The notes: a model not told the origin generated them from the sequence alone. 64,000 nt of DNA from Desertivirga brevis (GCF_017355835.1 NZ_JAFEWF010000012.1:1-64000), one strand, 5' to 3'; counted from the first letter of the stretch, positions 27,745 through 37,113 are shown. Program-made: numbers and translations.

Positions 27745-27780
27745 AGCGTTATGTTGCTCTCATAGCAATGTGTTGAATTT

Positions 27781-27814
27781 ACAAAAACCTGAGCTCCCTT
27801 AGCTTGGGTTTTGT
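27781..27814 (-). terminator. Terminator for the HxlR gene (leftward)
   Basis: ACAAAAACCTGAGCT (27781-27795) pairs with AGCTTGGGTTTTGT (27801-27814) with few mismatches; the leftward strand ends in a T-rich tail. It lies 15 nt past the HxlR stop. Confidence 0.6.
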
Positions 27815-27828
27815 GAATCTCCTTTAAT

Positions 27829-28212
27829 TTATTCTTGAAGATCAGCTACTTTCTTTCTGCTACTTCTAATGATCTGCTCCCGGTGCTGTAGCCCCCAATT
27901 AGCAATAACATCAATAACCTCTTTTAAGGTTTCTCCATACTCCGTCAATTCATAGATTACCGTTTTTGGATAACCACTACCCTCTGTTCTTTTAATCAGC
28001 TGGTTCATTTCCAAATCTTTCAACTCTCTGCTCAACACCTTACCAGAAATACCTAGTACTTTTTTTAGCAGATCGGAGTATCGCTTAGGACTAAAACACA
28101 GACAAGACATGATCGAGACCTTCCATTTTCCGTTTAATACGTCCATTGCGTCATAAATTGCCATCACCCGTTTACGGCACTCTTCAGAATTAAGTATATC
28201 CTGCTCATCCAT
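27829..28212 (-). CDS. HxlR-family winged-helix transcriptional regulator
   Basis: A 127-aa protein (ATG 28212; a TTG at 28236 would add eight residues and would cover the operator). HxlR marks: CRKRVMAIYDAMDVLNGKWK at the start, the wing-helix FSPKRYSDLLKKV and the ISGKVLSRELKDLE recognition region, then TEYGETLKEVI. Such regulators sense redox or electrophile stress and control a divergent oxidoreductase. Here a nitroreductase is divergently encoded with a 22-bp palindrome between them. Two Cys in the N-terminal half (SCLC) could act as redox sensors; that is inference. Confidence 0.88.
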   Translation of the reverse strand: MDEQDILNSEECRKRVMAIYDAMDVLNGKWKVSIMSCLCFSPKRYSDLLKKVLGISGKVLSRELKDLEMNQLIKRTEGSGYPKTVIYELTEYGETLKEVIDVIANWGLQHREQIIRSSRKKVADLQE

Positions 28213-28224
28213 ATGATTAAATTG

Positions 28225-28246
28225 ATGGTGACTCAAATGTCACCAT
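28225..28246. promoter_or_regulatory. Palindromic operator between HxlR and nitroreductase genes
   Basis: A perfect 8-base inverted repeat ATGGTGAC (28225-28232) / GTCACCAT (28239-28246) separated by six bases lies just upstream of the HxlR ATG and 70 bp upstream of the nitroreductase ATG. Size and position fit a dimer-binding site that lets HxlR control itself and the divergent gene. Confidence 0.7.
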
Positions 28247-28316
28247 TATTACCGACTACAAAAATAGCTAATGCACTACTCGGATTATAGCTTTGCATCC
28301 TAAAATAGAATATAAC

Positions 28317-28949
28317 ATGGGTTTACTACAAGATTTAAACTGGCGCTACGCAACAAAAAAGATGAATGGATCAAAGGTTTCTAAAGAAAAGCTCGACTAC
28401 ATCCTTGAAGCGGCCAGGTTAGCTCCATCTTCCTCTGGTTTACAGCCCTATCAAATTTTTGTGATCACTAATAAGGAACTATTAGAAGAAATAAAAAAGA
28501 TAGCCTTTAATCAAAGTCAGATTACTGATTGCTCACATCTTTTAGTGTTTGCAGCCTGGAATGGATATAGCGATGAACGAATTTCAAACGTTTTCAACTT
28601 TATAGTAAAAGAACGGGATTTACCTCCAGGGACGATGGATGACTACAAAAAACAACTACTGGATCTATATTTACCACTAGGAACCGACTGGCAGGCGCAG
28701 CATGCAGCAAAACAAAGCTATATTGCATTTGGTATGGCCATAGCTGCCGCTGCCGAACAAAAGGTCGATGCAACTCCAATCGAAGGCTTTGTTAATAAAG
28801 ATCTGGATAAGCTTTTGAATTTGGATACATTAGGGTTAAAGAGCACAGTTCTTTTGCCCCTAGGTTACCGGGATGAACAAAACGACTGGTTGGTTAAAAT
28901 GAAAAAAGTTCGGCAATTGCCAGAGCAATTTATAACTTATATAGAGTAG
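28317..28949 (+). CDS. Nitroreductase-family FMN oxidoreductase (NfsB-like)
   Basis: A 210-aa flavoprotein. The FMN-binding N-terminus WRYATKKMNG and ARLAPSSSGLQPYQIFVI, and the later IAFGMAIAAAAEQKVDATPIEGF segment, are typical of NAD(P)H-dependent nitroreductases/dihydropteridine reductases. They reduce nitro compounds or quinones in the cytoplasm. ATG 28317 fits relatives; a TTG at 28293 would extend it by eight residues. The gene is divergent from an HxlR regulator, the usual arrangement for stress-induced oxidoreductases. A GC-rich hairpin follows. Confidence 0.9.
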   Translation: MGLLQDLNWRYATKKMNGSKVSKEKLDYILEAARLAPSSSGLQPYQIFVITNKELLEEIKKIAFNQSQITDCSHLLVFAAWNGYSDERISNVFNFIVKERDLPPGTMDDYKKQLLDLYLPLGTDWQAQHAAKQSYIAFGMAIAAAAEQKVDATPIEGFVNKDLDKLLNLDTLGLKSTVLLPLGYRDEQNDWLVKMKKVRQLPEQFITYIE

Positions 28950-28993
28950 GTCTTACGGCTTTAAAAATCGCTTTCGCTAGACTCGAAAAGGTA

Positions 28994-29017
28994 AAATGGG
29001 GAGGAGAGCTCCCCTTT
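28994..29017 (+). terminator. Terminator after the nitroreductase gene
   Basis: GGGGAG (28998-29003) and CTCCCC (29009-29014) form a short GC stem with a 5-nt loop, flanked by AAAAT before and TTT after. Confidence 0.6.
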
Positions 29018-29467
29018 CCTAAATTTTATAACCTCAAATGTTTTGACCCGATCTCATAAATATGAAACCCGCCGATAAACGCCAAACTACGGATTATAAG
29101 ATTATTGAGCTCTTGATGAAGGAGGCGCGAGTATGCATGTGAAGGAGATTGGGTATAAGGTGCATAAGAGTTAATCTCCAGTTCCAGTATTTGTTGCTGT
29201 ACTTCCTTTTAGTGGTTATGCTATGAAGAAGCTTTAAGTAATGCCCGGCTACCCCAAGTAGTTTCAGCACTCAATCATTAGTGGAATACATGGTGGCGTA
29301 CCGCGGCCTGCCAAGTCGGATAACATGAAGCAGTGGGTATCAAAAAGCAACAGGTACGAGCCTGTATTTACCGAAATGCTCGAACAATGGGCTGATCATA
29401 ATCACATTGCCTTCCTTGCCGGAAGACCTCTCTGTCCCGGTTACATGTCTTACAAAAGCTAGCTGAC
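29018..29467. other. 450-bp region with only short coding scraps
   Basis: No intact gene. Short protein-like stretches occur in changing frames: a 26-codon ORF from about 29063 and a 45-codon ORF ending at TAG 29459-29461 that contains NRYEPVFTEMLEQWADHNH. These look like pieces of decayed genes and I cannot assign families. The TA-rich spacer before the small basic gene (next) shows nothing more. Confidence 0.35.
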
Positions 29468-29602
29468 TTAGCCGCCCGCTTCACTGTCATGTTTGCTTTT
29501 AGCTTTTTTTGCCTCAGCTTTAATGCGCTCCTGATGTTCTTTTTTTTCCTTAAATTCTTTTTGACGCTGCTTCTTTTGTTGCTCTGCTGCCTTGGTACTC
29601 AT
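29468..29602 (-). CDS. Small Lys/Glu-rich basic protein, 44 aa
   Basis: Leftward ATG 29602 to TAA 29468 encodes MSTKAAEQQKKQRQKEFKEK continuing as charged helix to KAKSKHDSEAGG. The composition (about one third Lys/Arg, one fifth Glu) predicts one long single alpha helix, as in small nucleic-acid- or ribosome-associated proteins. Too short for many gene callers. The ORF is isolated, with no neighbour in operon distance. The regular codon pattern supports reality, but the family is unknown. Confidence 0.55.
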   Translation of the reverse strand: MSTKAAEQQKKQRQKEFKEKKEHQERIKAEAKKAKSKHDSEAGG

Positions 29603-29847
29603 GACTTGCTGGTTGGTAGATCTATTTGAAAAAGGGCTGGTTTCCCAACGGTGATTTAAATTGAAATTTTATAAAGAATACAACTTAAGTGCCAAAGCGT
29701 AACCTAGAGATGTAAAGTAACGACGACCAAAAGTTGGGAAAAACCCTTATGTTACCCCACCATTGCCAGTGACACTTAGATAGCTAAGTAAACTGAATTT
29801 AGGTTTTCAGCAGGAATTTTCGAAGGAGGCTATTGGCAAGAATACAG

Positions 29848-30087
29848 TTACTTCAGCTTACTGAAATCTACTAAATCATTCATTGTAACATCTAGAGCTT
29901 TAGCTATTAACCACAGGTTGTAAGCTGTCGGGTTAGCTCCTTGCCGTTCGTATCTATTAATAGCTTGTTTATCCTTACCGCCCAAAATTGCGGCTAAAGT
30001 AGTTTGAGGAATGTTTTTTTGCTCACGAAGTTGACCTATACGCTTCCCTAAATTTTCCCTAAACTTTTCAAGCTCATTATCCACCAA
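29848..30087 (-). CDS. Small XRE/Cro-type helix-turn-helix regulator
   Basis: A 79-aa single-domain protein. LGKRIGQLREQKNIPQTTLA, then KQAINRYERQGANPTAYNLWLIAKAL, is the HTH_3 fold with the conserved N-x-Y-E-R motif. The only usable starts are TTG 30087 or GTG 30084; no in-frame ATG occurs nearby, which is unusual. Such stand-alone regulators are common in mobile or toxin-antitoxin settings. No partner gene is directly adjacent. A palindromic repeat cluster lies about 110 bp upstream of its start. Confidence 0.8.
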   Translation of the reverse strand: MVDNELEKFRENLGKRIGQLREQKNIPQTTLAAILGGKDKQAINRYERQGANPTAYNLWLIAKALDVTMNDLVDFSKLK

Positions 30088-30199
30088 TGCAAGTTCAAAA
30101 GAAAATAAAATTTCAGGTCAACATATATGTTTACTTTTCCATTTTATTTTTTATATTTGAGTTAAATAATTAGGTATTAATAAGAGTCTTACAATCGCA

Positions 30200-30321
30200 T
30201 TTCTGACGCCGTGATGTAAGACAGCAGATTAGTACCCCACTTTCTATTAGTAGGTATGTATATTTGCCTACCTCAATAGATGTGGGGCTGCTGTTATACG
30301 TGGCACGTAAGGCGTCAGAAA
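30200..30321. repeat. 122-bp imperfect palindrome with a further inverted copy downstream
   Basis: Outer arms TTTCTGACGCC (30200-30210) and GGCGTCAGAAA (30311-30321) are perfect. Inside, CAGCAG pairs with CTGCTG, CCCCAC (30235-30240) with GTGGGG (30282-30287), and CTATT/AGG with CCT/AATAG, giving a long cruciform or hairpin. The motif CCCCACATCTATTG recurs at about 30348-30361 as an inverted copy of 30274-30287. A second small hairpin, CTCGTA/TACGAG, lies near 30374-30390. No transposase is linked. It could be a MITE-like element or a structured RNA. Confidence 0.65.
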
Positions 30322-30536
30322 CTTTAAGCGATCACGAATACGGTTCCCCCACATCTATTGGAATCAGTTCGAAGACTCGTAATCCCAATACGAGTATGAA
30401 ACATTTATCATTAAAAAACCTTCTGCAAAATCTTATCTCAGCGCCCGAATAACGCTGTTATCTCCCTTTAGCCGAATTGGCTTCTCCGTTGCAATCACAG
30501 ACAATCCCAAAATGATTTTACCAAACCGTTTAACAT

Positions 30537-30803
30537 ATGAATACAACCTTAAATCACCAGCTTCAGGCCGATTCAGACCCGAGCTTGTTGGAAAACTTTT
30601 TCAAAGCCTATCCTCCCGAAAGGACGGAGAAGATTTTATGGCGTTGGCTATTAGCCAGTGTGAAGAATGATTTTACTGGGATTTCCCAGGAGGATATGCA
30701 GGAGTTTTCGGATTTCTTCGAGAACCTTCATCGTCTGGAAGTTGTGCTCCACGAGCAGTACAATGAGCGGCAGAGTCAGCTAAAGAAAGGGGAAAGCGCA
30801 TGA
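30537..30803 (+). CDS. Hypothetical 88-aa protein
   Basis: A small soluble, helix-rich protein (SLLENFFKAYPPERTEKILWRW ... FSDFFENLHRLEVVLHEQY) with no membrane segment. The ATG at 30537 follows a non-coding stretch and no clear RBS is seen. Its TGA overlaps an ATG (ATGA) that opens a 20-codon ORF (30800-30862, MNLNAELKARKWSLL), which may be a truncated partner or a chance ORF. I do not recognise a family, but the codon usage looks normal for this genome. Confidence 0.6.
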   Translation: MNTTLNHQLQADSDPSLLENFFKAYPPERTEKILWRWLLASVKNDFTGISQEDMQEFSDFFENLHRLEVVLHEQYNERQSQLKKGESA

Positions 30804-31063
30804 ACTTAAACGCTGAACTGAAGGCCAGAAAATGGTCCCTTCTCATTTGTCCTCCTGAATAAATTCTCCCGTTTTCTAGTGTTAACGCTCCTGCATTCTA
30901 TCTGCTGTTTGCTTCTACACTAAATCTATTACCTGTTTTTCTTCGCCTTGCCTTTCAAAAAAAAGCGCTTTAGAATGCTTAGGGGAATTCTATTGCCTTT
31001 TCTGAAGGAGCGAGGCGGGAAGAACATACTCGATCATTAATTCAATTCTTAAAAAATTATACT

Positions 31064-32392
31064 ATGTCCGTTTACTATGATCCGAAGGAATCGCCCGAAC
31101 GAAGACTTCTCAGAGGATTACTTTTCTTTCTTTTTGCCTTATTAATTGGCCTCATATCTTCTGCCGTTAAAGGCCAGGAAATTTCATCTACCATTAGAGC
31201 CTTGCAAAAAGGAGATACCGTTCCTGATCTTACGCTTAGCAACCTGGTGAATACCAGAGAGCCGGCAGAAACAATTCGTATTACAAGTGCAGATGACCGA
31301 CTTACCGTCCTGATTTTCTTTGGCACTTGGTGCTCCTCCTGTCGTGCTGAATTTCCTTCACATCAGGCTTTACAAAACCAATTCAAAGAAAAGCTCCGCT
31401 TGATTATTGTTAGTGCAGAGCCTAAGGCTAAGCTAGCCTCTTTCTTCAGTACCGCCCGTTTTACCGATGGAACTCCTTACACATTCCCATGTGTGGGTGA
31501 AGACAAGCAGCTAAAGATGCTTTTTCCTCACAGATTGATTCCGCATCTGGTATGGATCAAGTCCGGTAGAGTGGTAGCAGCCACAGATGGTGAGGAACTT
31601 ACCGCAGAAAATATTATCACTGTTTTTGAAGGATCAACTCCTCCGTATCAGAAGAAGGATATAGACCCGGAAAAGCCTCTCTTCTTTAATGGAGATCTGC
31701 CTGCCTCGGCAACCTTTTCACTTTTCACGAAAGGTCAGGTAGATGGGCTTGGCAATGGAACTAGATTCAGGAGATCCGGAGAAGTGGTTGTTGGGAGGCT
31801 ATTGCATAACTGGCGCTTGTATAACATGTACCGGGCTGCGGCATCGGAACTTATACCTGGATTCAATGAAAAAAGAGTGTTATCAAATATTCGGGACTCA
31901 TCAGGTTACTATACCCCGGCAGAAGCTTCTGCGGCAGAGCGCAGGAAGAATTATTGTACCTACGAAATCAGGGTTTCTTTAAAAGAAGCAGACAGTTTGT
32001 ATGCCTACATGTTGAAAGATCTGAACCGTTATACTCCTTACCATGGCTCCATTGAAAAGCGAAGAGTGAAATGCCTGGTATTAACGGTTATCCCCGGATT
32101 TGAAGAGCGCTTAAAGACCAGGGGAGGTACGCCTGAATTATCGTTTTCTCCCGGACAGCCACCTTTGATGGTGAACTATTCCACAAAGATCCTGCTGATT
32201 AGGCTTAACGACTTGAAATATGTTCCCATACCCATAGTAGACGAAACTGGTCTGACAGAAAATATTGATCTATCGCTAAGCTTTTTTCCAACCAGCGAAG
32301 CCGAACTTAAATCTGCTTTATTAAAACAGGGACTGAAACTTACCGAAAGGGAACGTGAGCTTGAAATGCTTTGCCTTAAAGACGATAAATGA
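31064..32392 (+). CDS. TlpA-like thioredoxin-fold protein with long C-terminal extension
   Basis: A 442-aa exported protein. Residues 16-33 are a hydrophobic membrane segment or signal anchor, and a thioredoxin-like domain follows with the active site WCSSC (Cys90 and Cys93; FFGTWCSSCRAEFPSH), typical of TlpA/ResA periplasmic thiol-disulfide reductases. The C-terminal ~230 residues (after about 210) match no family I know. It is the first gene of a set with a SusC/SusD pair, 31 nt ahead of susC, so it probably belongs to the same operon and may handle redox conditions or folding of an imported substrate. A weak, Bacteroidota-style start without a clear RBS. Confidence 0.85.
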   Translation: MSVYYDPKESPERRLLRGLLFFLFALLIGLISSAVKGQEISSTIRALQKGDTVPDLTLSNLVNTREPAETIRITSADDRLTVLIFFGTWCSSCRAEFPSHQALQNQFKEKLRLIIVSAEPKAKLASFFSTARFTDGTPYTFPCVGEDKQLKMLFPHRLIPHLVWIKSGRVVAATDGEELTAENIITVFEGSTPPYQKKDIDPEKPLFFNGDLPASATFSLFTKGQVDGLGNGTRFRRSGEVVVGRLLHNWRLYNMYRAAASELIPGFNEKRVLSNIRDSSGYYTPAEASAAERRKNYCTYEIRVSLKEADSLYAYMLKDLNRYTPYHGSIEKRRVKCLVLTVIPGFEERLKTRGGTPELSFSPGQPPLMVNYSTKILLIRLNDLKYVPIPIVDETGLTENIDLSLSFFPTSEAELKSALLKQGLKLTERERELEMLCLKDDK

Positions 32393-32423
32393 TTTTTTAT
32401 CTAATACCTCTCATTAAATAATT

Positions 32424-35400
32424 ATGATCCAGCATTTTGAAAAATCTATACTCATTAAAATAAATTTCATTGCCATTCTACTTGCACTTTCCGGATTGTT
32501 CCTGACCTCAAATGTTGTAGCTCAAAGCGAAAGCTTTGAACTAAGCGGGAAAGTGGTCGACGAGAACGGAAAACCCTTGCCAGGTACATCGCTTGTTGTT
32601 GCGGGAAGCACAGTTGCACATACTGATCAGCTTGGGAAATTTGCTATAAGAACAAAAGTTGGTGATGTCCTCTTAGTTCGTTTTGTGGGTTACCAGGATA
32701 AAAAGATAACTATACATCCCGGTGATACCTCTCTGATAGTACGGATGGAACCTTCGAGAACCGAAATGGCAGCAGTACAGGTGACTGTTTCTACAGGTTA
32801 CCAGCAATTGCCAAAGGAAAGGTCAACTGGATCTTTCAGTACCGTTGACGCCAAAGTGCTCGGTCAGCAGGTAAGTACCGGGCTGATGGAAAGATTGGAG
32901 GCTGTTGCTAATGGGATTACAGTCGATAGAAATACCAGTCAGCAAGGGCGCCTAATGGTAAGAGGGCTAAGTACCATCAACGGCCCAACTGCCCCGCTTA
33001 TTGTTTTAGATAACTTTCCTTACGAAGGAGATCTGAATAATATCAATCCTAACGATGTTGAAAGTGTAACGATCTTAAAGGATGCTGCTGCGGCTTCTAT
33101 CTGGGGCGCCAGGGCTGGAAATGGTGTAATTGTGATCACGACGAAAAAGGGCAGGTATGGGCAGAAAACTCAGATAGAGTTTAACAGCAATGCCGGTTTC
33201 GGTGAAAAGCCGGATCTGGGTTATTTAAGGCAGATATCTTCTGCTGATTTTGTCGAGGTAGAGAAGCTGCTGTTTGAGAAAGGTTATTATGATAGCCAGA
33301 TAAACAATGCAGTTCAAACCGTATTAAGTCCGGCAGTGGAAATATTGCTAAGGAAACAGAATAATATTTTATCAGCTGATGAGGCAGATAGCCAGCTCGA
33401 CCTGCTTAAGCAGCAAGATATGCGGGACGATTTCAGTAAACACTTTTACCAGCCATCCCTCAATCAGCAATATGCCTTATCGCTACGGGGCGGTTATGAG
33501 AATGTTTCCTGGAATGTATCGGGCGGTTATGACGATAATACCTCTAACCTGGATGCCCGCTATAAACGCTTCACATTAAGACTCAACAATAGTATCAAGC
33601 CTGTAAAGAACTTAACGATCAGTGCTGGGGGATTTATGACCAGCAGTAAGAGTACCAGTGGTAAGCCAGGTTATGGGGAAATAGGCTCCTTGTATGGTAC
33701 TTACATCTATCCCTATGCTTCATTTGCTGATGAAGCAGGAAATCCTGTTGCCCTACCGCGAGAGTACAGGCAAAGTTTTTTGGAGACACTGGGAGGAGGG
33801 AAATTGCTGGACTGGAAGTATTATCCTCTGGAGGATTATAAAAATACAGTGAGTCAGAACTCGATACTGGACTTAAATCTGCATACCGGCCTGGAGTACA
33901 AATTTGCAAGGTATTTCAGCGTGGATTTAAAATACCTCTACGAGCGGCAAAATACTTCCGGAGAGCTAAACCAGGGGGAGAACAGCTGGTTCACCCGAAA
34001 CATCATCAATACCTATAGTCAGCTTAGTTCTTCAGGTGCGCTGACTTATAAAATTCCAAGGGGTGCAATTTTGGATCTAACTGAAAAGAAGCTTAATAGT
34101 CAGAACCTGCGCGGTCAGTTGAATTTCAATAAGGACTGGAGTGTGCACAGTTTTAACGCGATAGCAGGAACTGAAATGAGAGAAACAAGAGTGAATGGGA
34201 ATATCTACCGCACTTACGGCTATAACGGTAATATTTTAAACAATACCCCTGTTGATTACACTACCGCCTTTCCATCCATTATTAGTGGTTTTACCAGTTT
34301 CATCCCTAACCCAGCGGACTTTTCGCTTACCAATGATCGCTTTGTGTCTTATTATGCCAATGCAGCTTATTCTCTTCTCGGTAGATACACGTTGTCTTTG
34401 AGCGGCAGAAGGGACGCATCCAATCTATTTGGCGTGGGAACCAACGATAAGTGGAACCCCTTATGGTCGGCGGGATTAGGATGGGAACTTTCAAAGGAGC
34501 GTTTCTACTCTCTAAAATTGCTGTCTCTTTTAAAGCTTCGGGCAACCTACGGTTTTAGCGGAAATGTAAATCCTGCCATGACTGGCGTAACCACGATAGA
34601 ATACCTGCCTGCTAATGCACTTACCGGACAACCCTACGCTCGTTTCCGTACCTATGCTAACCCGGAACTAAAATGGGAAACCGTCCGCACAAGCAATTTA
34701 GGGATAGATTTCAGAACTACCGCCGGCAGGGTATCCGGAAGCCTGGAGTATTACTGGAAAAAGGGAGATCACTTATTCGGCAGTGCACTAGTCGACTACA
34801 CCGCTGGTATAGGCTCCACTATCGTAAAAAACGTGGCCAATATGAAAGGTAAGGGTTGGGATGTAGAGTTGAATAGCAATAATCTTAGCGGAAATCTGCG
34901 TTGGACGACTAACCTAAATATGAGTGGCTATAAAGACAGGGTCACTAAATACTACCTGAGTTCCAGGACTGGCAGCACCTTTATCAATACAAAACAAGCT
35001 ATTTCAGGAGTGGAAGGAAGGCCGGTTTACTCAATATTCTCTTACAAATGGGCTGGCCTCGATGAGACTAACGGAGATCCATTGGGATACTTCAATGGGG
35101 AAGTTAGTAAAGACTATACTAGCTTAACAGGTGCTGCAACCACTGTTGATGATCTGAATTATCATGGATCGGCTATTCCTACCCTGTTTGGCTCTTTAGG
35201 AAATACTTTCTCCTGGAAAAATATCTCTTTAACCGCCCGCCTGTCCTATAAGTTCGGTTATTACTTCCGCCGTGAAAGCATTAATTACGGAAACTTATTT
35301 ACCCAGTGGAGGGGAGATCAGGATTTTGCATTACGCTGGCAAGCCCCTGGAGACGAACAGCATACTAACGTTCCTTCCATGGTTTATCCTTATTCCTTTA

Positions 35401-35669
35401 TCAGGGACGATTTTTATGCTGGATCATCTGTATTGGTAGAAAAAGGTGATCATGTTCGGCTTCAGTATATCAATCTTTCCTTTTCGCTGCCTGATAAGTA
35501 CCTGAGGACTGTGAGCTTGAAAGGTTTAAACTTTTACCTGAACTGCTCCAACCTTGGACTTTTATGGGCGGCCAATACTAAAGGAATTGATCCGGATAAT
35601 TATTACAGCTATTCCAGTCTTAAGCCTGCGAAAACATTTTCCCTTGGCTTAAAGGCAGATTTTAAATAA
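32424..35669 (+). CDS. SusC/RagA-type TonB-dependent outer-membrane transporter
   Basis: A 1,081-aa protein with a signal peptide, an N-terminal carboxypeptidase-regulatory-like beta domain (LSGKVVDENGKPLPGTSL at about 39-112), a TonB plug (LMVRGLSTINGPTAPL, NPNDVESVTILKDAAA), and a C-terminal barrel of ~800 residues. There is no N-terminal STN domain, so unlike the transporter at 56.5 kb it is not expected to signal to a sigma factor. It forms the channel of a SusC/D pair importing a large or complex nutrient. The substrate is not evident. It lies between the TlpA-like gene and susD, with 16 nt to susD. Confidence 0.93.
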   Translation: MIQHFEKSILIKINFIAILLALSGLFLTSNVVAQSESFELSGKVVDENGKPLPGTSLVVAGSTVAHTDQLGKFAIRTKVGDVLLVRFVGYQDKKITIHPGDTSLIVRMEPSRTEMAAVQVTVSTGYQQLPKERSTGSFSTVDAKVLGQQVSTGLMERLEAVANGITVDRNTSQQGRLMVRGLSTINGPTAPLIVLDNFPYEGDLNNINPNDVESVTILKDAAAASIWGARAGNGVIVITTKKGRYGQKTQIEFNSNAGFGEKPDLGYLRQISSADFVEVEKLLFEKGYYDSQINNAVQTVLSPAVEILLRKQNNILSADEADSQLDLLKQQDMRDDFSKHFYQPSLNQQYALSLRGGYENVSWNVSGGYDDNTSNLDARYKRFTLRLNNSIKPVKNLTISAGGFMTSSKSTSGKPGYGEIGSLYGTYIYPYASFADEAGNPVALPREYRQSFLETLGGGKLLDWKYYPLEDYKNTVSQNSILDLNLHTGLEYKFARYFSVDLKYLYERQNTSGELNQGENSWFTRNIINTYSQLSSSGALTYKIPRGAILDLTEKKLNSQNLRGQLNFNKDWSVHSFNAIAGTEMRETRVNGNIYRTYGYNGNILNNTPVDYTTAFPSIISGFTSFIPNPADFSLTNDRFVSYYANAAYSLLGRYTLSLSGRRDASNLFGVGTNDKWNPLWSAGLGWELSKERFYSLKLLSLLKLRATYGFSGNVNPAMTGVTTIEYLPANALTGQPYARFRTYANPELKWETVRTSNLGIDFRTTAGRVSGSLEYYWKKGDHLFGSALVDYTAGIGSTIVKNVANMKGKGWDVELNSNNLSGNLRWTTNLNMSGYKDRVTKYYLSSRTGSTFINTKQAISGVEGRPVYSIFSYKWAGLDETNGDPLGYFNGEVSKDYTSLTGAATTVDDLNYHGSAIPTLFGSLGNTFSWKNISLTARLSYKFGYYFRRESINYGNLFTQWRGDQDFALRWQAPGDEQHTNVPSMVYPYSFIRDDFYAGSSVLVEKGDHVRLQYINLSFSLPDKYLRTVSLKGLNFYLNCSNLGLLWAANTKGIDPDNYYSYSSLKPAKTFSLGLKADFK

Positions 35670-35685
35670 AAATAGAGACAAGACT

Positions 35686-37047
35686 ATGTTTAGATTTATA
35701 TATAAGGCAGTTTTATTGCTACTAATAACGATACTTATTTCCCTATCTGGCTGCGAAGATTTTCTGGATGAAAAGCCTAACCAGAAGCTGGCTGTACCCT
35801 CTACATTAGAGGATCTCCAAAACTTACTGGATAATACTGCAGCAATTAGCGTAAATAACGCTTCTTTACCTGAGGTTTGCGCTGACGATTACTACAATAG
35901 CGAGACCAACTGGAAGGCTTTGGATCCCTTTCTTAGAAATGCAACGATTTGGGAAAAAGACCTCGGCACGCAGGCAGTTAATTCTTGGCGAAATCAATAT
36001 ACTGCTATCTATTACATGAATTCGGTATTGGAAGGCTTGCAGAGTATTGAAAGAGGCGCTGGAAATGCGCAGCTTTATGACAATATAAAGGGACAGGCGC
36101 TTTATTACCGGGCAAAGTCTTTTTTGCTACTGGCTTCTCTTTTCTGCAAGGCCTATGACCCGGCAACAGCATCCAGTGATTTGGGATTGCCTTTAAGAAC
36201 TGGGACTGACTTTAATAAGGTTTCTAAAAGGGAAAGTGTAGAAGCAACTTATTCTTCAATCCTGAATGATCTGAGTGCCGCAAGCTCCTTGCTAGACAAC
36301 TCTCAGGTGCATAAGTTAAGGCCAACAAGGGCTGCAGCTTTCGGCTTGCTTAGTCGCGCTCACCTTTTTATGCGCAACTACCCAGCGGTTGGTGCATTCG
36401 CTGATTCCTGCCTTCAGATTAATAACAAGCTGCTCGATTATAATACGCTGAAGTCATCGGATACTTACCCAATAAAATATACCAATGATGAAGTTCTTAT
36501 TTTAAACAGGATAACTGTACCCGCCCCTTTAAATGCTACATCGGGTAAAATTGATTCTAATCTTTACCGCTCTTACCACAACAATGATCTCCGGAAGAGT
36601 ATCTATTTCAAAAAGAATGCAGATAATTCTTATGGATTCCGTGGGGGCTATGAAGGCAATGGATCTTTTTTTGGAGGGCAGGCAACGGATGAAATTTACC
36701 TGATGAGAGCTGAAGCTTTTGCACGTGCGGGAAAGAAAGACGAGGCGCTTCGAGATCTGAATGCCCTGCTGGAGAAGCGTTTCAAGGCTGGAACCTTTGT
36801 ATCCGTAAGTGCTGCAAGTGCTGATGAGGCATTAGAGCTAATTTTAGTTGAGAGAAGGAAGGAGCTTCTGTTCCGTAATATACGTTGGCCGGATATCAAA
36901 AGGCTAAATAAAGAAGGCCGGAATATAAGCTTAGTAAGAAAGATCGGAGAGCAGGTTTATACTCTTCCCCCAAATGATAACCGCTTTGCGCTTCAAATAC
37001 CGGAAGATGTAATTGCGTTATCGGGAATGGAACAGAATCCGAGGTAA
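35686..37047 (+). CDS. SusD/RagB-type outer-membrane lipoprotein
   Basis: A 453-aa surface lipoprotein that caps the SusC channel and binds its ligand. Signal peptide with lipobox LSGC, lipidated Cys23, then EDFLDEKPN typical of SusD. The C-terminal SusD-RagB region contains LILVERRKELLFRNIRWPDIKRLN. At 453 aa it is somewhat short for the family, fine for RagB-like members. It follows susC by 16 nt and ends before a hairpin, closing the TlpA-SusC-SusD operon. Confidence 0.92.
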   Translation: MFRFIYKAVLLLLITILISLSGCEDFLDEKPNQKLAVPSTLEDLQNLLDNTAAISVNNASLPEVCADDYYNSETNWKALDPFLRNATIWEKDLGTQAVNSWRNQYTAIYYMNSVLEGLQSIERGAGNAQLYDNIKGQALYYRAKSFLLLASLFCKAYDPATASSDLGLPLRTGTDFNKVSKRESVEATYSSILNDLSAASSLLDNSQVHKLRPTRAAAFGLLSRAHLFMRNYPAVGAFADSCLQINNKLLDYNTLKSSDTYPIKYTNDEVLILNRITVPAPLNATSGKIDSNLYRSYHNNDLRKSIYFKKNADNSYGFRGGYEGNGSFFGGQATDEIYLMRAEAFARAGKKDEALRDLNALLEKRFKAGTFVSVSAASADEALELILVERRKELLFRNIRWPDIKRLNKEGRNISLVRKIGEQVYTLPPNDNRFALQIPEDVIALSGMEQNPR

Positions 37048-37113
37048 GGATTTTTGAGAGGATTTCTACCATTGGACGGTTTTATATCATAGGTAGCATG
37101 ATTAGGGAAGCAG

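Noticed and set aside
30341..30420. tRNA-like arms (GTTCGA near 30368 and a stem CTCGTA/TACGAG)
   Set aside because: No acceptor stem, anticodon stem or normal spacing could be built. Treated as part of the palindromic repeat cluster.
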